From assembly GCF_905220565.1 (NCBI RefSeq), contig NC_059414.1, positions 4,276,001 to 4,340,000 of the forward strand: 64,000 bases of DNA, given 5' to 3'. The first letter of the stretch is position 1; every line of letters begins with the position of its first letter. A program made the position numbers and the translations under genes. The notes below the pieces were generated by a model. That model saw nothing but the letters and a program-made list of their open reading frames with translations. It ran no database searches and was not told where the DNA came from. Of the stretch, positions 34,228 to 46,400 are shown piece by piece. The DNA is from Melitaea cinxia (Eukaryota; Arthropoda; Insecta; Lepidoptera; Nymphalidae).

Positions 34228-34815
34228 AATTGAAACTCATAAAACCGACCGATGGCGGGATAACCATCCAACTGCTGGATTTTGTGCTGGCTGTACTGTG
34301 TGGCTACGGTACTAAAGAATATGGCCACCCCCTCTCTTCCCGTGGGTGTCGTAAGAGGCGACTGAGGGATAACACGGTTCCGCTACCACCTTGGAACTTA
34401 AAAAGCCGCCCGGTGGCGGGATAACCATCCAACTGCTGGCTTTGAAATACACAGGCCGAAGACGGGCAGCAGCGTCTTCGGTGCGACAAAGCCAGCCCTG
34501 CGGTCACCAACCCGCCTGCCCAGCGTGGTGACTATGGGTAACACACATGAGTTCACGCATTTTTGGCGCGAACTTGTGGAGGCCTATGTCCAGCAGTGGA
34601 CTGTATAGGCTGTAATGATGATGATGCTGGCTTTTAAATACACAAGTCGAAAACGGGCGTCAGCGTCGTCGGTACGACAAAGCCAGCCCTGCGGTCACCA
34701 ACCCGCCTGCGCAGCGTGGTGACTATGGTCAAAACACATGAGCTCGCACCATAATGTTTAACGTGAACTTGGGGAGGCCTATGTCCAACAGTGGACTGCG
34801 ATAGGCTAAAGTAAA
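34228..34815 (+). mobile_element. Non-LTR retrotransposon 3' ends, rearranged tandem
   Basis: A full 3' end with TAATGATGATGATG tail (to about 34624) is followed at once by a second partial copy starting within CTGGCTTTTAAATACACAAG and ending near 34815. The left edge also carries an extra block (GATGGCGGGATAACCATCCA) out of order. This is the same family as at 19.1 kb. Confidence 0.65.
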
Positions 34816-35165
34816 TAAAACAATCTTCAATGCACGCAAAATCATTTTTTTTTTTTAAGTTTCAGGTGATAATGCATACAAATAAAATCCGGGAAAAATA
34901 TCGAATAATATAACACTATATTTATATTTACATATCTAACATATTCTCTGTTGAAACTGTATCGAACGCGACGAAAATACTCGATATCATTCAATACGAA
35001 AATATCCACCTTATCAGCCACTCAAAACGTCCAATGACAACAATGAAATTGATAAAGTAATATAGGAATCTTATATCTAATAAAAAAATATTGTTAAAAA
35101 AGTATTTTTTGTATATATATGAAGGTATTTGTTTTGGTATTCTTGTCTAAACTTACCAAAATTGT
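34816..35165. other. AT-rich intergenic DNA
   Basis: Nothing recognised. Confidence 0.35.
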
Positions 35166-35177
35166 TCATTATTTAGA

Positions 35178-35210
35178 AAATAAATAAATAAATAAATAAA
35201 TAAATATCTA
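35178..35210. repeat. (TAAA)n microsatellite
   Basis: A tandem TAAA run next to the tail of the following SINE. Confidence 0.85.
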
Positions 35211-35218
35211 CACAATAC

Positions 35219-35447
35219 ACACACGGTCGTCTGTTACTAAAGTAAGCAACTTAATGCTTGTGTTATAGGTAACAGCCGACTGGTATATAGCTACATATTT
35301 TTTTTTTCGATAAACATACTTATCAATAATACATATATAAATATATAAATAAATATTTATATTACACCCAGACTCGGGGTGGGAATCGAACCCACAGCCC
35401 TCGGAGCAGAAAGTAGGGTCACTACAAACTGCGCCAACGGGCTAGTC
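35219..35447 (-). mobile_element. tRNA-derived SINE
   Basis: This is an inverted full copy of the 9.41-kb SINE. The minus strand shows TGGCGCAGTTTG (A box) and GGTTCGATTCC (B box), the CCAGTCGGCTGTTACCTATA body, and a tail next to the TAAA microsatellite. Confidence 0.75.
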
Positions 35448-35785
35448 AAAAAATCGCAAAAAAAATAGCAGTTAGTAATATGTAAAAACTAAAAATGTTA
35501 AACTATTAAACTCTATAAAGTTTTATTTATTCTTTAATTTAAAAAAATAAAAATATTTCATGTAATAAATGCATTCATTCCAACAAATAAAATCGATATT
35601 AAAAGAAATAATTAAATTTAGGACTTTTTTCGAAGATACCAACTTCAAGTATTATAAAATAGGCTTAAAATATTATTTTTACTTAACGTACTTTTTTAGG
35701 AAATTATAATAATCATAATACAACTAATAGAATAAACGTATAAAGACAGAGCTAGTTAAAATATTATATATTATGTATAATTTTA
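35448..35785. other. AT-rich intergenic DNA
   Basis: Nothing recognised. Confidence 0.35.
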
Positions 35786-35789
35786 GATT

Positions 35790-36000
35790 ATCTATACAAA
35801 TAAATAAAATTGGAGTGTCTGATTGTAATATTAAAATAACCGTTTTTTACTAAATTTATATTTATGTATACACGGTACATATACCAAAATAACATTTTTT
35901 ATAATTTTTGTCTGTCTGTCTGTATGTCTGTCTTTCTGTTTGTTCCGGTTAATCTCTGAAATTTAAATTCCACACGGATGAAGTCGCGACAGCTAGTAAT
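35790..36000 (-). repeat. Helitron-like element, inverted short copy
   Basis: It starts ATCTATACAAATAAATAAAA and ends GTCGCGACAGCTAGT, the inverse of the ends at 61.74-62.06 kb. It contains GTCTGTCTGTCTGTATGTCT. Internally deleted relative to 61.74 kb. Confidence 0.55.
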
Positions 36001-36862
36001 AAATATACTTAGGAATTTACTAGGAAAATTTATACTCGGCTGTAAAGCTAATAGTAAAGAAATTTTCATATCTGAAAGAAATGATTTAGATTGTACGAGT
36101 ATAACTGACAATTTAGGATATCGTGATGGACTAAGCTCTTAGCCATTTCCAAGCAACGAGCTTGTACATACCGAATATTCGAATATTTTTTTTTTCTAGA
36201 ATGTGCCTAATTAGTAAGAAATGATGTTTTACGATTGAAATAAATTTACATGAAGACAAATAGACGAAACCTAAGTAAAGTTTTACGAGGCTATTACCTG
36301 AATCTATGAGCATTTATTACATCATTTGTTACCTAATTCGGTAAATAGCTACCATTCGACGAATGAAAAGAGGCGATAAATCCGTGAGTCATATGTCTAA
36401 GGCTTTTTATGGGTTAATACAATTAGATGGCTAATATAAAGTTCGTTGTCAAAGGTTTTTGAAGGTCTTGAAAGTAGCAACCGTAGAGCTTCAATCAATT
36501 AAGTAATTGATTGGTTAATTAGATAACTATTTGTAAATTTAGCTTCTTGTTTTTGATTACACAGAAACTTTTTCACTTCTAAACTTTGGAATTTCAGGAA
36601 TGTTAAATTACTTGATTTTAATTGACAAACAAAATAAGTATTTCTAAGTTAAAAAGGTTGAACAGCTAACAAATCTTTTGAAGTTTCTAGCTAACCCACC
36701 AATATTTGTATCGAGTTCCTTACTAATACTTAATGAAGATTTCAGAAGAAATGTACCATGGTCGACATTTATTTCTTAAAATATTCTGAAAATAACCAAC
36801 ATTTGCACATACAAATATGAAAAAACATTACAAATCAACACTTCATTCAAGTAGGTAGTAGT
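36001..36862. other. AT-rich intergenic DNA
   Basis: Nothing recognised. Confidence 0.35.
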
Positions 36863-36865
36863 TAG

Positions 36866-37192
36866 GTGTGTGGTTACGGCAGTAAGAATATAGCCACCCC
36901 CTCTCTTCCCGTGGGTGTCGTAAGAGGCGACTAAGGGATAACACAGTTCCACTACCACCTTGGAACTTATAAAGCCGACCGATGGCGGGATAACCATCTA
37001 ACTGCTGGTTTTGAAGTACATAGGCCGAAGACGGGCAGCAGCGTCTTCGGTGCGACAAAGCCAGCCCTGCGGTCACCAACCCGCCTGCCCGGCGTGGTGA
37101 CTATGGGCATAATACATGAGATCATGTCATTTTTCGCACGAACATTGAAGGCGTAGGCCTATGTCCAGCTGTGGACTGCGATAAGCTGATGT
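36866..37192 (+). mobile_element. Non-LTR retrotransposon 3' end (RTE-like family)
   Basis: The same order as at 19.1 kb, ending GCGATAAGCTGATGTGTG with a short TG-rich tail. Minus-strand frames across it are shadows. Confidence 0.7.
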
Positions 37193-37194
37193 GT

Positions 37195-39370
37195 GTGTGT
37201 GTATATGTGTTTAGGTTTTTGAATCGTCTCTACAAGATATGTATTGATTTAATATATAGAAATTGAATCCCTACAACAAATTATAAACATACATGTTCCC
37301 AAATAATGACTTAAAAATTAAATTAGAAGGATATTAAATTATTCATTAACTTAAAGTCAGAAATCTTTACAAATATTACGTTTCAAGTTAAAAGTATTGA
37401 AACTTTAGTGAAATACGAAGTACGTAGTTACCGCTAAATATTTCGCTCTTCAGCTTTACTTTAAAACGCAATTTTACTACATAAAAACTAAGTTAAATGA
37501 AATTCTGCAACTTTTAAATGACTCTCCATTTATTAATCTACAGTTTCAATAAAATTTATAACATCGAATTTTTAACATAAAAGAAAATATACGCTTAAAT
37601 ATTCATGTAAATGATAAATACAACGCTTTCTGAAGGTTGCTGTGCTTTTTGGGATTAAGAGGCTTTAAGGATAACAAATAAGAACCCATTAGGATTAAAA
37701 ATTAAGTATTTTCATTATTAATAAGTATTTTTGTTAATTACGATATTCGTGCGATAGGCTGATTTTTACTTATTTCTTGGTTTCGTGTAATAGAAAAACA
37801 ATTAAACGAAAAATTTGTCATTCATTTTTTTTCTGGTTTTAGTCTCAGAATAAATCAAATCACATTTTTAAACTAATTTTTTGTCAATTTCTCCATCGTT
37901 CTATTTTGAATTTTTTAATTAATGGTCAAGTCATAAAAATCGTGTTCAAAATCACTTTTTGATGTATGATACTAATATAAGATGAAAGTTTTAATTTTTT
38001 TTTAAATAAAACTTAAAAGCTAGTGAACAGATTTCAAAATTTTTTCACTACGAGAATGCCAAAAAATCCCTAAGTGACGTAATACGTACTTTACGACGTG
38101 ATCAGCCTTTAACGAGATATGAAGTGATGATAATCGATCCATAGTTAATGTGACTAAAAACAGTGTTGTACCTATAAAGTAGTTTATTTGACCTTACACC
38201 GCTGCTGAATTGTCGGTAATTTCCTCGTCCCAGTAGACGGATGTCCGGTCAAACTATTAAGTCCCATAAGCATTATAAGAACATAATTATAATATTATGT
38301 CTTTGAACTAGGCATTAATGAGTTAGTAGTCATTAACAGCTAAGCACACATCTTGATATCCTCCATATTTTAAGGAACGTTGCCTAATTTCGGCATAAAA
38401 GAGTTATCCGAGAGTCCTATCTCGTTGTACGGATTAAAATCTTACCCAGTTTCATTCTCAATTCGATCTTCTTCAAATAAATATCTTCACAAACAAAAAG
38501 GATTAAAATGACATTTTCAGTTCTAGTATCGATAATAGTGTCTTCTAAAAGAGGTTTCATAACATATACTGAATTACACTTGTAACTGTTTTATTATAAT
38601 ATTAGTACAGATACAACTTTTGCTTTTATCCTGTTATATTATTTTAAAAATAATGTTAATACAACAGTATATATATTAACTACGTATGTTAGTTACTTCA
38701 ATATAGCTCTTATCGATAGATATATTAATAAATTTGTAAAAAATAGAATAAAACAACAAACATGTCGTCACCATATAAATTATATTTTAATTAAAACTCA
38801 AACAAACAATGGCAATGAGTTAATTACTGTATATAAACAATATCTTTTGAAGACATCATTAAAATTGTTTTAATTACATATTTATAGCACAGTAGCTCAC
38901 GTAATTTTTACAACCTTACAATTAATAATATTCTACAAGTTATTGAAAGTAAGTTTCTCTATGGCACGAACTAGATATTTATGCCAAATATACGTGTATA
39001 TAAAATTACAGGGTGTGAAACACGATTTGAGAGGTCAAAAACATACTTTTTAGATTACTATATTTCACTCAAAATTGCACGTCTAAAGGGGCCATAATAA
39101 GTAATTAAGAGTCAGTGAGTCAGTGACTCATTTACTTGGGTCACTTAGAAACTGTTAGAGCTACCGGCACGGATATTGAGCGCTGACCTTTAATATTATT
39201 TAAAAAATTTATGGATATAGGTATAGATGTGATGTGTACTAAATACTTGTACATTTAATTCATTTTTATTTTTCTCCTGAACAAAACGATTTTTTGTCGG
39301 CGGTCCTACACGATCGCCTGTATGATAGCCGGGCGCTTATTATCCGTGCAGATATCAATACTTATAAGCA
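37195..39370. other. AT-rich intergenic DNA
   Basis: More than 2 kb of AT-rich sequence with no convincing frame, RNA gene or repeat. Confidence 0.4.
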
Positions 39371-39373
39371 CAG

Positions 39374-39468
39374 TCAGTCAGTCAGTCAGTCAGTTCAGCC
39401 TATTGCAGTCCACTATTGGACATAGGCCTCCCCGGTTTTCCTCAATCCTCATCCAGCCTACATATTTT
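39374..39468 (-). repeat. (CAGT)n run and LINE 3' tip
   Basis: A CAGT tandem run precedes TTCAGCCTATTGCAGTCCAC and CGGTTTTCCTCAATCCTCAT, which is the inverse of the RTE end at 11.3 kb. It is a very short 5'-truncated RTE insertion tailed by the microsatellite. Confidence 0.6.
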
Positions 39469-40615
39469 TCGTACATCATTATAATTGTTTAACAATTAAG
39501 TGAGTGTTAGAACCACTTAAATAGGGTTGATTTTGTACATATATATTAACATTCCATTTCGTTCAATCTCTTAACCATCGTATAAACTGTATACACATAT
39601 CATACACAAAATATTCCAATATAAAATAAATCTAGAATATTATTGATATATTTTACCGATGTATGTTATATGTAACAGTGAGACAAGAAAAATTTTTAAT
39701 CTTATATTTAAAAAAAAAGATAGAATCAATATAAAGCATAAATTAAAAAAAAAATTATTTCACAGAAATATGTTTACGGTTGAGACAAATATTTGTTAAG
39801 TATCCCACTTTTTTATTGATAGTTTTATTGATATATGTCAAATAAATAAATATTTAATCCAAATTTATTGCTAACGATAGAGGAAATAAAATTTGCATGG
39901 AACGAACATATTTTACGAGGTTATGAATCCATCATAAAAAATTTTATCCTCGGTAGGGAGTATTAAAAAAACTATATAATGTATAACTGTCTTTCTTATT
40001 GGATATTGACGTTTAAAAGTATTTTATTAAACTGTTTTATTTATTGACTGTCATTTTTACAATATTAATATTTTTTGCACGTAAATTTTAACAGTGCTAT
40101 CATATATTATTCAATTTATACAAGTAGTTCATATTTTTTCATTTATTAATAAAATCATTTTTATTCATTCACGCAAGTTCAAATGCATTATTTTAACACC
40201 AAATGTAAACTTGATGCTATTAACACAGTTTTTTTTTTAAATATAATTTCATTTATTAAATTAAGTAAAAAAATTCTTTCTTCTACTTAGGTAAGTAGGA
40301 ACTTACATTAAATACTATATTGAATGTTTAAAAACATTTATTCTCATTAAAACGTTATTATCACTTACATGAGAACACGTTTAAAATCATAAAAATTTAA
40401 AAACACAGTTTAACATCGCACTTGTAAGAAGTAAATCACAATGAAATACCTAACAAAGTTAATTCAAATGATCACATTTAACAACTGTTTTAACTATAGT
40501 TACTTATACTCAAATATGTATTTAACAAGTTCCTTTTTCAAAAAAAACTTCTTTTTGTTAAAACGTCTTTTCGTTAAAACGTCTTTTTGAAAAAAAAAAA
40601 TTAATAATAATAATA
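39469..40615. other. AT-rich intergenic DNA
   Basis: Nothing recognised. There is a duplicated GTTAAAACGTCTTTT motif near 40557-40590. Confidence 0.35.
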
Positions 40616-40617
40616 AT

Positions 40618-40812
40618 AATAAACGCTTCACACTCAACGGATTTCCCAGTTTCTCCTGTGTTGGGTCCGGAAACACACACAATATACAAACACAACGCCC
40701 AGACCACGACTAACATCTATATAGTCGATACAAATGTCTGTCTTGAGCGGGAATCGAACCCGCGACCGCTAGCATAACAGCCAGTGGTATGACCGTTACG
40801 CCAACGCGTTTT
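40618..40812 (-). mobile_element. tRNA-derived SINE
   Basis: On the minus strand the head CGCGTTGGCGTAACGGTCAT (A box) and CGCGGGTTCGATTCCCGCTC (B box) is followed by a body ending near TGAGTGTGAAGCG. Same family as 44637-44835. Both internal promoter boxes are intact. Confidence 0.75.
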
Positions 40813-41211
40813 ACATTTATTATGTGTGAGGATAGTTGGTTATAAATTTTGTATCTTTAGAAATGAACATGGTTTTACCGTAATTTGTTCGTAGGGAGGG
40901 TAGGACGAGAAAACTAGCTCGACGAGTGCTACGATAACTCTGTTTGTGGAAAGCTAATTTAGTATGGATATTCCTATTGAGTGTTTTTCGGATAAAATTG
41001 CAAACGTTGTATACATTAGGATTTTTTATCCGCATTATTTTTGTTTTATTGTATACTTTTAGTAGGTGTTAGGTAATGATATTTAAAAAGCTTTTTTTTT
41101 TTGTAAAACTTGAAGTTGATTTGTTTTGGTTTTAGCCGAACTGCCCCAGACTTCAATAAGATATGATAGATGTGGTCTCACTAATCCTTTATATATTGTG
41201 TGCTGAAACTT

Positions 41212-41302
41212 ACTAGGTATCTGCCAACCCGCAGTGAAGCAGTTTCTCCTACATGGAAAAAGAGGCCTAGACCCAGCAGTGCAATGTTACAGGCCGAATT
41301 GT
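41212..41302 (+). repeat. SINE/LINE 3'-end fragment
   Basis: TTCTCCTACATGGAAAAAGA and CCCAGCAGTGCAATGTTACA match the tail of the 20.4-kb element. Confidence 0.55.
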
Positions 41303-41730
41303 GAACTTCCAAGTATATACCTCCCATTACTACGTAGTAAACCAGTAAGAGTTGCTAATTAAGTTTTTATTTGATTGACATAGAAATTAACAATAATTGC
41401 TGTTTATAAAATATAAAATGATATTGAAATATTTATAAAATAAAACATTTTTTAATAATTTTTCACATTCTCGTAAAATAATTGCAATAACGTATTCAAA
41501 GTTCACAATGTTAATTTGTTTAGTCGTTACGGACCCCAGTGGCCGGATACCCTTGTTTTTGTATTTCTAAAGTTAATTTCTCAAAAGACTTAACTGAACC
41601 GCATGCAAAGTTACTACTATCGTATATATTTCCATAGAATTTGAATAAAAGTCATTACGCGATTTCATTATTAATTCTTTTTAGTAAAAATAATGTAGAA
41701 TAGTACATTTGGATTTAACAATCCCTACTC
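41303..41730. other. AT-rich intergenic DNA
   Basis: Nothing recognised. Confidence 0.35.
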
Positions 41731-41734
41731 CCTC

Positions 41735-41859
41735 CTAATATTATAAATGTTAATGTAAGTTTGTTTGATACGCTTTTGCGGGAAACTACTTACCGATCAT
41801 CACGAAACTTTGTATATATATTCTTGGAGGTATTAGAAGTAACATAGAATACTTTTTAT

Positions 41860-41861
<2 letters not shown>
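41735..41861 (+). repeat. Helitron-type repeat fragment
   Basis: AATATTATAAATGTTAATGT and TTCTTGGAGGTATTAGAAGT match the repeat at 32.24-32.42 kb. The right part is replaced by a TA microsatellite. Confidence 0.45.

Positions 41862-41924
<63 letters not shown>
41862..41924. repeat. (TA)n microsatellite, about 63 bp
   Basis: The longest uninterrupted TA run in the window. Confidence 0.95.
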
Positions 41925-41927
<3 letters not shown>

Positions 41928-43195
41928 GAGTATATTTTTATCCAAAATTTGTAAATTTTTACATGTGTATATTTCGTACCTACAAATTACGCACACGTAA
42001 AAAATATTTCGAAATTTGACAGATAGGTTGATATTTTTTTTTGCATTTAATATAAAATTGCTCTCTTTATCTGACTTTTAAAAACAAATAAATGAAATTT
42101 AGATGTTTATTTTTAATAGACAACTTATCTCTTATTTGTAATTTAAAGCATTTACAGGATTTTATGTTTAAACTTTGTACAAATTTTCTTATAATTACCG
42201 TAATAATTACTGAGAATATTGTACGCTTTCGTATATGTTTATGCATTTACTAATACAATATAGAATTCATGAATTTTCAGAAAAAAAATTTGCGAGTTTT
42301 GTGGCAAGATAATTAAGTACGTCGGTCAATTTATTGACGAACTTTTTAATCTAATAATAATAGGCAAACATATTAATCGTTTTTTACGCTCTCTCATTTC
42401 CTTAACGCTTATGTATTTTTAATTCATATCAAAACAATGTTAATATAAAGCTATATATACAATTTTGAAATGAAGTGAAGCACCAAAAATAAACAGAATA
42501 TTCGATCAATCTTCAAAACTACCTCACAGGTAGTCAAAGTTTAAGATCTATACTGAACACAAAAAAAATGTATTCAAACACACATAAATGCTCATCCAGT
42601 CATACGGGATACTTCTTTTATATTTTATTTCGTGAATGCCTTTTTATTATAACCAAATATTTCCAAAGGCGGAAAATATTAATCTCATTCGGCATATTCA
42701 ATTTCACCAAAATGTAATCATTTGTTATTAACTTTTCATTTTTATTAAGCCAGTCATTTGATATTTATTTAACCAAGAAATTGAACACACATTCTATAAA
42801 CAAATGAAGCCCACACAATAATTCACAGAAAAATGAATTTCAAATAATAAATCTGACTTTTATAAGCTATATACAATTTAATTTAAAGAAACATTGTTTC
42901 ACTATCGAAAACAGTTTATAATCGTATAAAATAAACATTAATACCGCCCACACAGATAACAATAAATGATTCAGTTAATTAACCAGGCTTTAAATGAGAA
43001 ATGAAATCATTGAGCACCAATTTTAGCGTGTACCAAAAATGTCCAAAAAAAACTTCAGAAATCATCAAATAAATACGCTTTCTGAAGAAATACTAAGTTC
43101 CATCTCAGTTATCTATTAAATAGACTAAAGACTGAAACTTCTCCTGTCTCCTTTCCATTTTCAATAAAATCCACATGTAAATATATAGCACATCA
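41925..43195. other. AT-rich DNA downstream of FBXL7, probable 3' UTR at its right edge
   Basis: No coding frame. The stretch directly left of the FBXL7 stop is its likely 3' untranslated region; an AATAAAA-type minus-strand polyadenylation hexamer is present near 42742-42748. Confidence 0.35.
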
Positions 43196-43408
43196 TCAGC
43201 AAAATCCAGGATTCGTATGTTCGATGACACATCGTTTGCAATACTTCTTAACAGCTCTGTAGCCTCGTAACGTTACTGGTGTGTCTTGAATGTTTAGCTG
43301 CGTAAGTCCTCTGCAATAATACGCGACTGCTTCAAGACCATCGTCACCGATCAGCTCACAGCCTCTTAAAGCCAATTTCTTGAGATTTGGACAGCATCGG
43401 GCCAGTAT
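43196..43408 (-). CDS. Fbxl7: FBXL7 last exon
   Basis: 70 codons plus TGA at 43196-43198. It encodes ILARCCPNLKKLALRGC and the family-specific end VKKYCKRCVIEHTNPGFC. The acceptor is TATTACAG. Confidence 0.93.
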   Translation of the reverse strand: MLARCCPNLKKLALRGCELIGDDGLEAVAYYCRGLTQLNIQDTPVTLRGYRAVKKYCKRCVIEHTNPGFC

Positions 43409-46400
43409 CTGTAATATATAGCAACATCATTTACATGTAATAGTTATTTTCTAACATGTCTAATGGAAGGATTGAGCTACAATCCTTCTCTGCATAAAAA
43501 AACCAGTGTGCTTTAGATTACACGGCTGAAGTAAAACTTATTTAATTCCTACGTAATAAACGAAACGTGACTCCCTCTTTCTATCTTTACTAACTTACAT
43601 CTCCCTCTCAACTTCCATTCACTTCACCCGATCACACTTTTCGTAACGCCCACGTCACGCATTCACCAGCTTCCTCCCCAAGTCAAGCATGCGTAAAGAA
43701 ATTTTACTTCAAAAGGCCTATGTTCAATTGCCTACTATTACCACCTCACCTTTACAGGCTAAGACGAATGAAACAATATTTGCGTACTCTCTACTGAAAT
43801 ATGGTTATATCATTGATAAATATTTGCCTATTTATTTACGAATAATATTAGAGTAAGCAACCAAGTTTGGTATTGGTAAATCTCATTTGTGCTATATTAT
43901 TTGCAACAGTTTTGGTTTGTCAGTCTTATCATTAAAAGGATTTATTTATGTTTATTATTTCACATATTTACTGTAGTCTATTCGCATTAAGAAAAAAGTG
44001 AATCATCGCTATTTCTAATCTAAACAACGTCTACTGACCTATTAAATCTTAGAAAATTAGAACATTATCTTCAAATAGACCAGTTAAAGCCTTACGGCAG
44101 GCATTCATAATGATTCACTATTTGCTTAATGAGACTATAAATTAAACATTATAGCAATGAATCGCTTTGACTATATCTCGAAAATTATTAATAAAATTTA
44201 CTTGTAAGCCAGCTTCCGAAACATCAGTGGCTCCAAGATCAAGAGCCCTTAATCTCGAGCATCCTCGACCAATAGCTTCTACACCATCATCGCCCAACGC
44301 TCCGCAGCCTCTTGCGTTGAGATAACGTAGCTTGTAACAGCGTCTCGCCAATGTACTTATACCAGAATCTGATACCTGAAATACATACCAAGATTATTTA
44401 AAAAATTCTAAATCATCCTGTACATGTCATTGCCTTAGTTCATCATCAGGGAAATAGGTTTCATAAGATAAGTTATTAGGTTTCATAAGATACTCGTAAG
44501 TTATGCTAAATCGTTTAGAGATTATATTCTAAAAGAGCTTATACTCTCTTAAGGCCAATTTATTACTTAAAGCCAATTTTAGTATCTTGCAATTTTCTCG
44601 ACACTGACAGTTCATAAGCATCGCTTAAGTGGAATATAAACGCTTCACACTCAACGCCCCCCAGTAGGATTTACTCCTATGTCGAGGTTTCGGAAACACA
44701 CAATACCCAAGCACAAAGGCCCAGACCACAACAAATATTTATATGGCTTATACAAATGTCTGTCGTGAGTGAGAATCGAACCCGCGACTGACAGCGCAAC
44801 AGCCTGTGCTGTGACCGCTGCGCCAACGCGTCGACGAGAATGTTTCCTACTAAGAGATTATACGTGTACAATCGTACGAGCATAACCCCTCAAGTTTATA
44901 GTAAATATAGTTTCACGGACTCATGAACCAAAAATATAACACACATAGTAAAACTTTTTTAAGAAAGCTATACCTATTCCCATTCGGGCAAAAGCTATAT
45001 ATGAGCTACTTTTTATTCTAGAATTCGCACAGGATGGTAAATACAAGTAAATAGGTCAGTTACCTGAGAACATTTAGCCACGGAGAGGTACCGCAGAGCT
45101 GGTCCCAGTTTCGACAACTCATACAGACCGAAATCTGTGACTCCGGTGCAATCAGACACGCTCAACTCCTTGAGTGCGCAATATGAAGGTATCCATCTGA
45201 CACCTGCATCTATAAAATAAATGGTCAATGGTTAAACATAACATGGTTAAACAATAGCACAGGATAAACTACTATACTTTAAATATTGATAGTAAATTTA
45301 TATTTTAGACCCAAGTTTTACTCTGCAAAAGAACTTGGGTTTTTGGAAAACGAAAATAAATATCACTCATTTTATTGAAAATGCTATTACTAAACAATTC
45401 AAGTAGAATTTTTGGGCTTCAGAAAACTTCTGTTACAAGTTGGAAGAATACAGTTAATACTCATGAATTTTGAGGTCCCTTGCAAAAACAGATACACGAA
45501 AATATAAACTAAATTAATAATCAAACAACTAAAAGATATTTCAATAATTTTACCTGTGACTAGAGTACATCTCCTGAGGTAGAGATATTGTAGAGAAGGG
45601 CACGTGTGGAGTAAGGCACATAAACCAGCATCAGTGACTGCGCTGCAGTCGGTGAGGTCTATGTATTCTATAGGCGGCCTTCTTGTTGTAAGCCTACTTT
45701 CGAGCCACGCCCACTCCGGCCAATCCACGTTTGGGCAACCTAAAGAAAAAGACAAACTTGCTTTAGTTGACTTATTGTCACTCTTACACAGGTACATTCT
45801 TTAACTGCTTAAGAATACTATCAATCTAAAATAATACCAGAAGTTAAAAAAAATATATCAAATAAAACTACAAACAAAACATGATTGCAAAACATTTTAC
45901 CACTCCTAATCAAAACCCAAAAATAGCAAAACATTATACACCGTCACTTTACAAAATAAACACTAATTACAAAGACAATTTATTAAGTAAATATGTAAAT
46001 CTTTAAACAAAGTTACCGTCTCAATCAAATTTCACTTAAACTTGAACCGACAAAATCCCAAACTAAACAATATGAGATTACTCATCGGAATAATTGATAA
46101 GACGTTCAATATGGGTTTTAGAAGTTACTTGAGTAATAAACATCGTAAATTAAAGCTTACAAAGAACAAAATGTTATTAATTTCAAAGTCACAAAGTTTT
46201 GAATATTTTATTAACCCGTTTATGATTAACAACGATTTTAAGATATCATTAAAAATGTTACTATCTCATCATCATCATCATTTCAGCCTATTGCAGTCCA
46301 CTGCTGGACATAAGCCTTCACAAGTTCGCGCTAAAAATGGCGTGAACTCGTGTGTTTTGCCCATAGTCACCGCGCTGGGCAGGTGGGTTGGTGACCGCAA

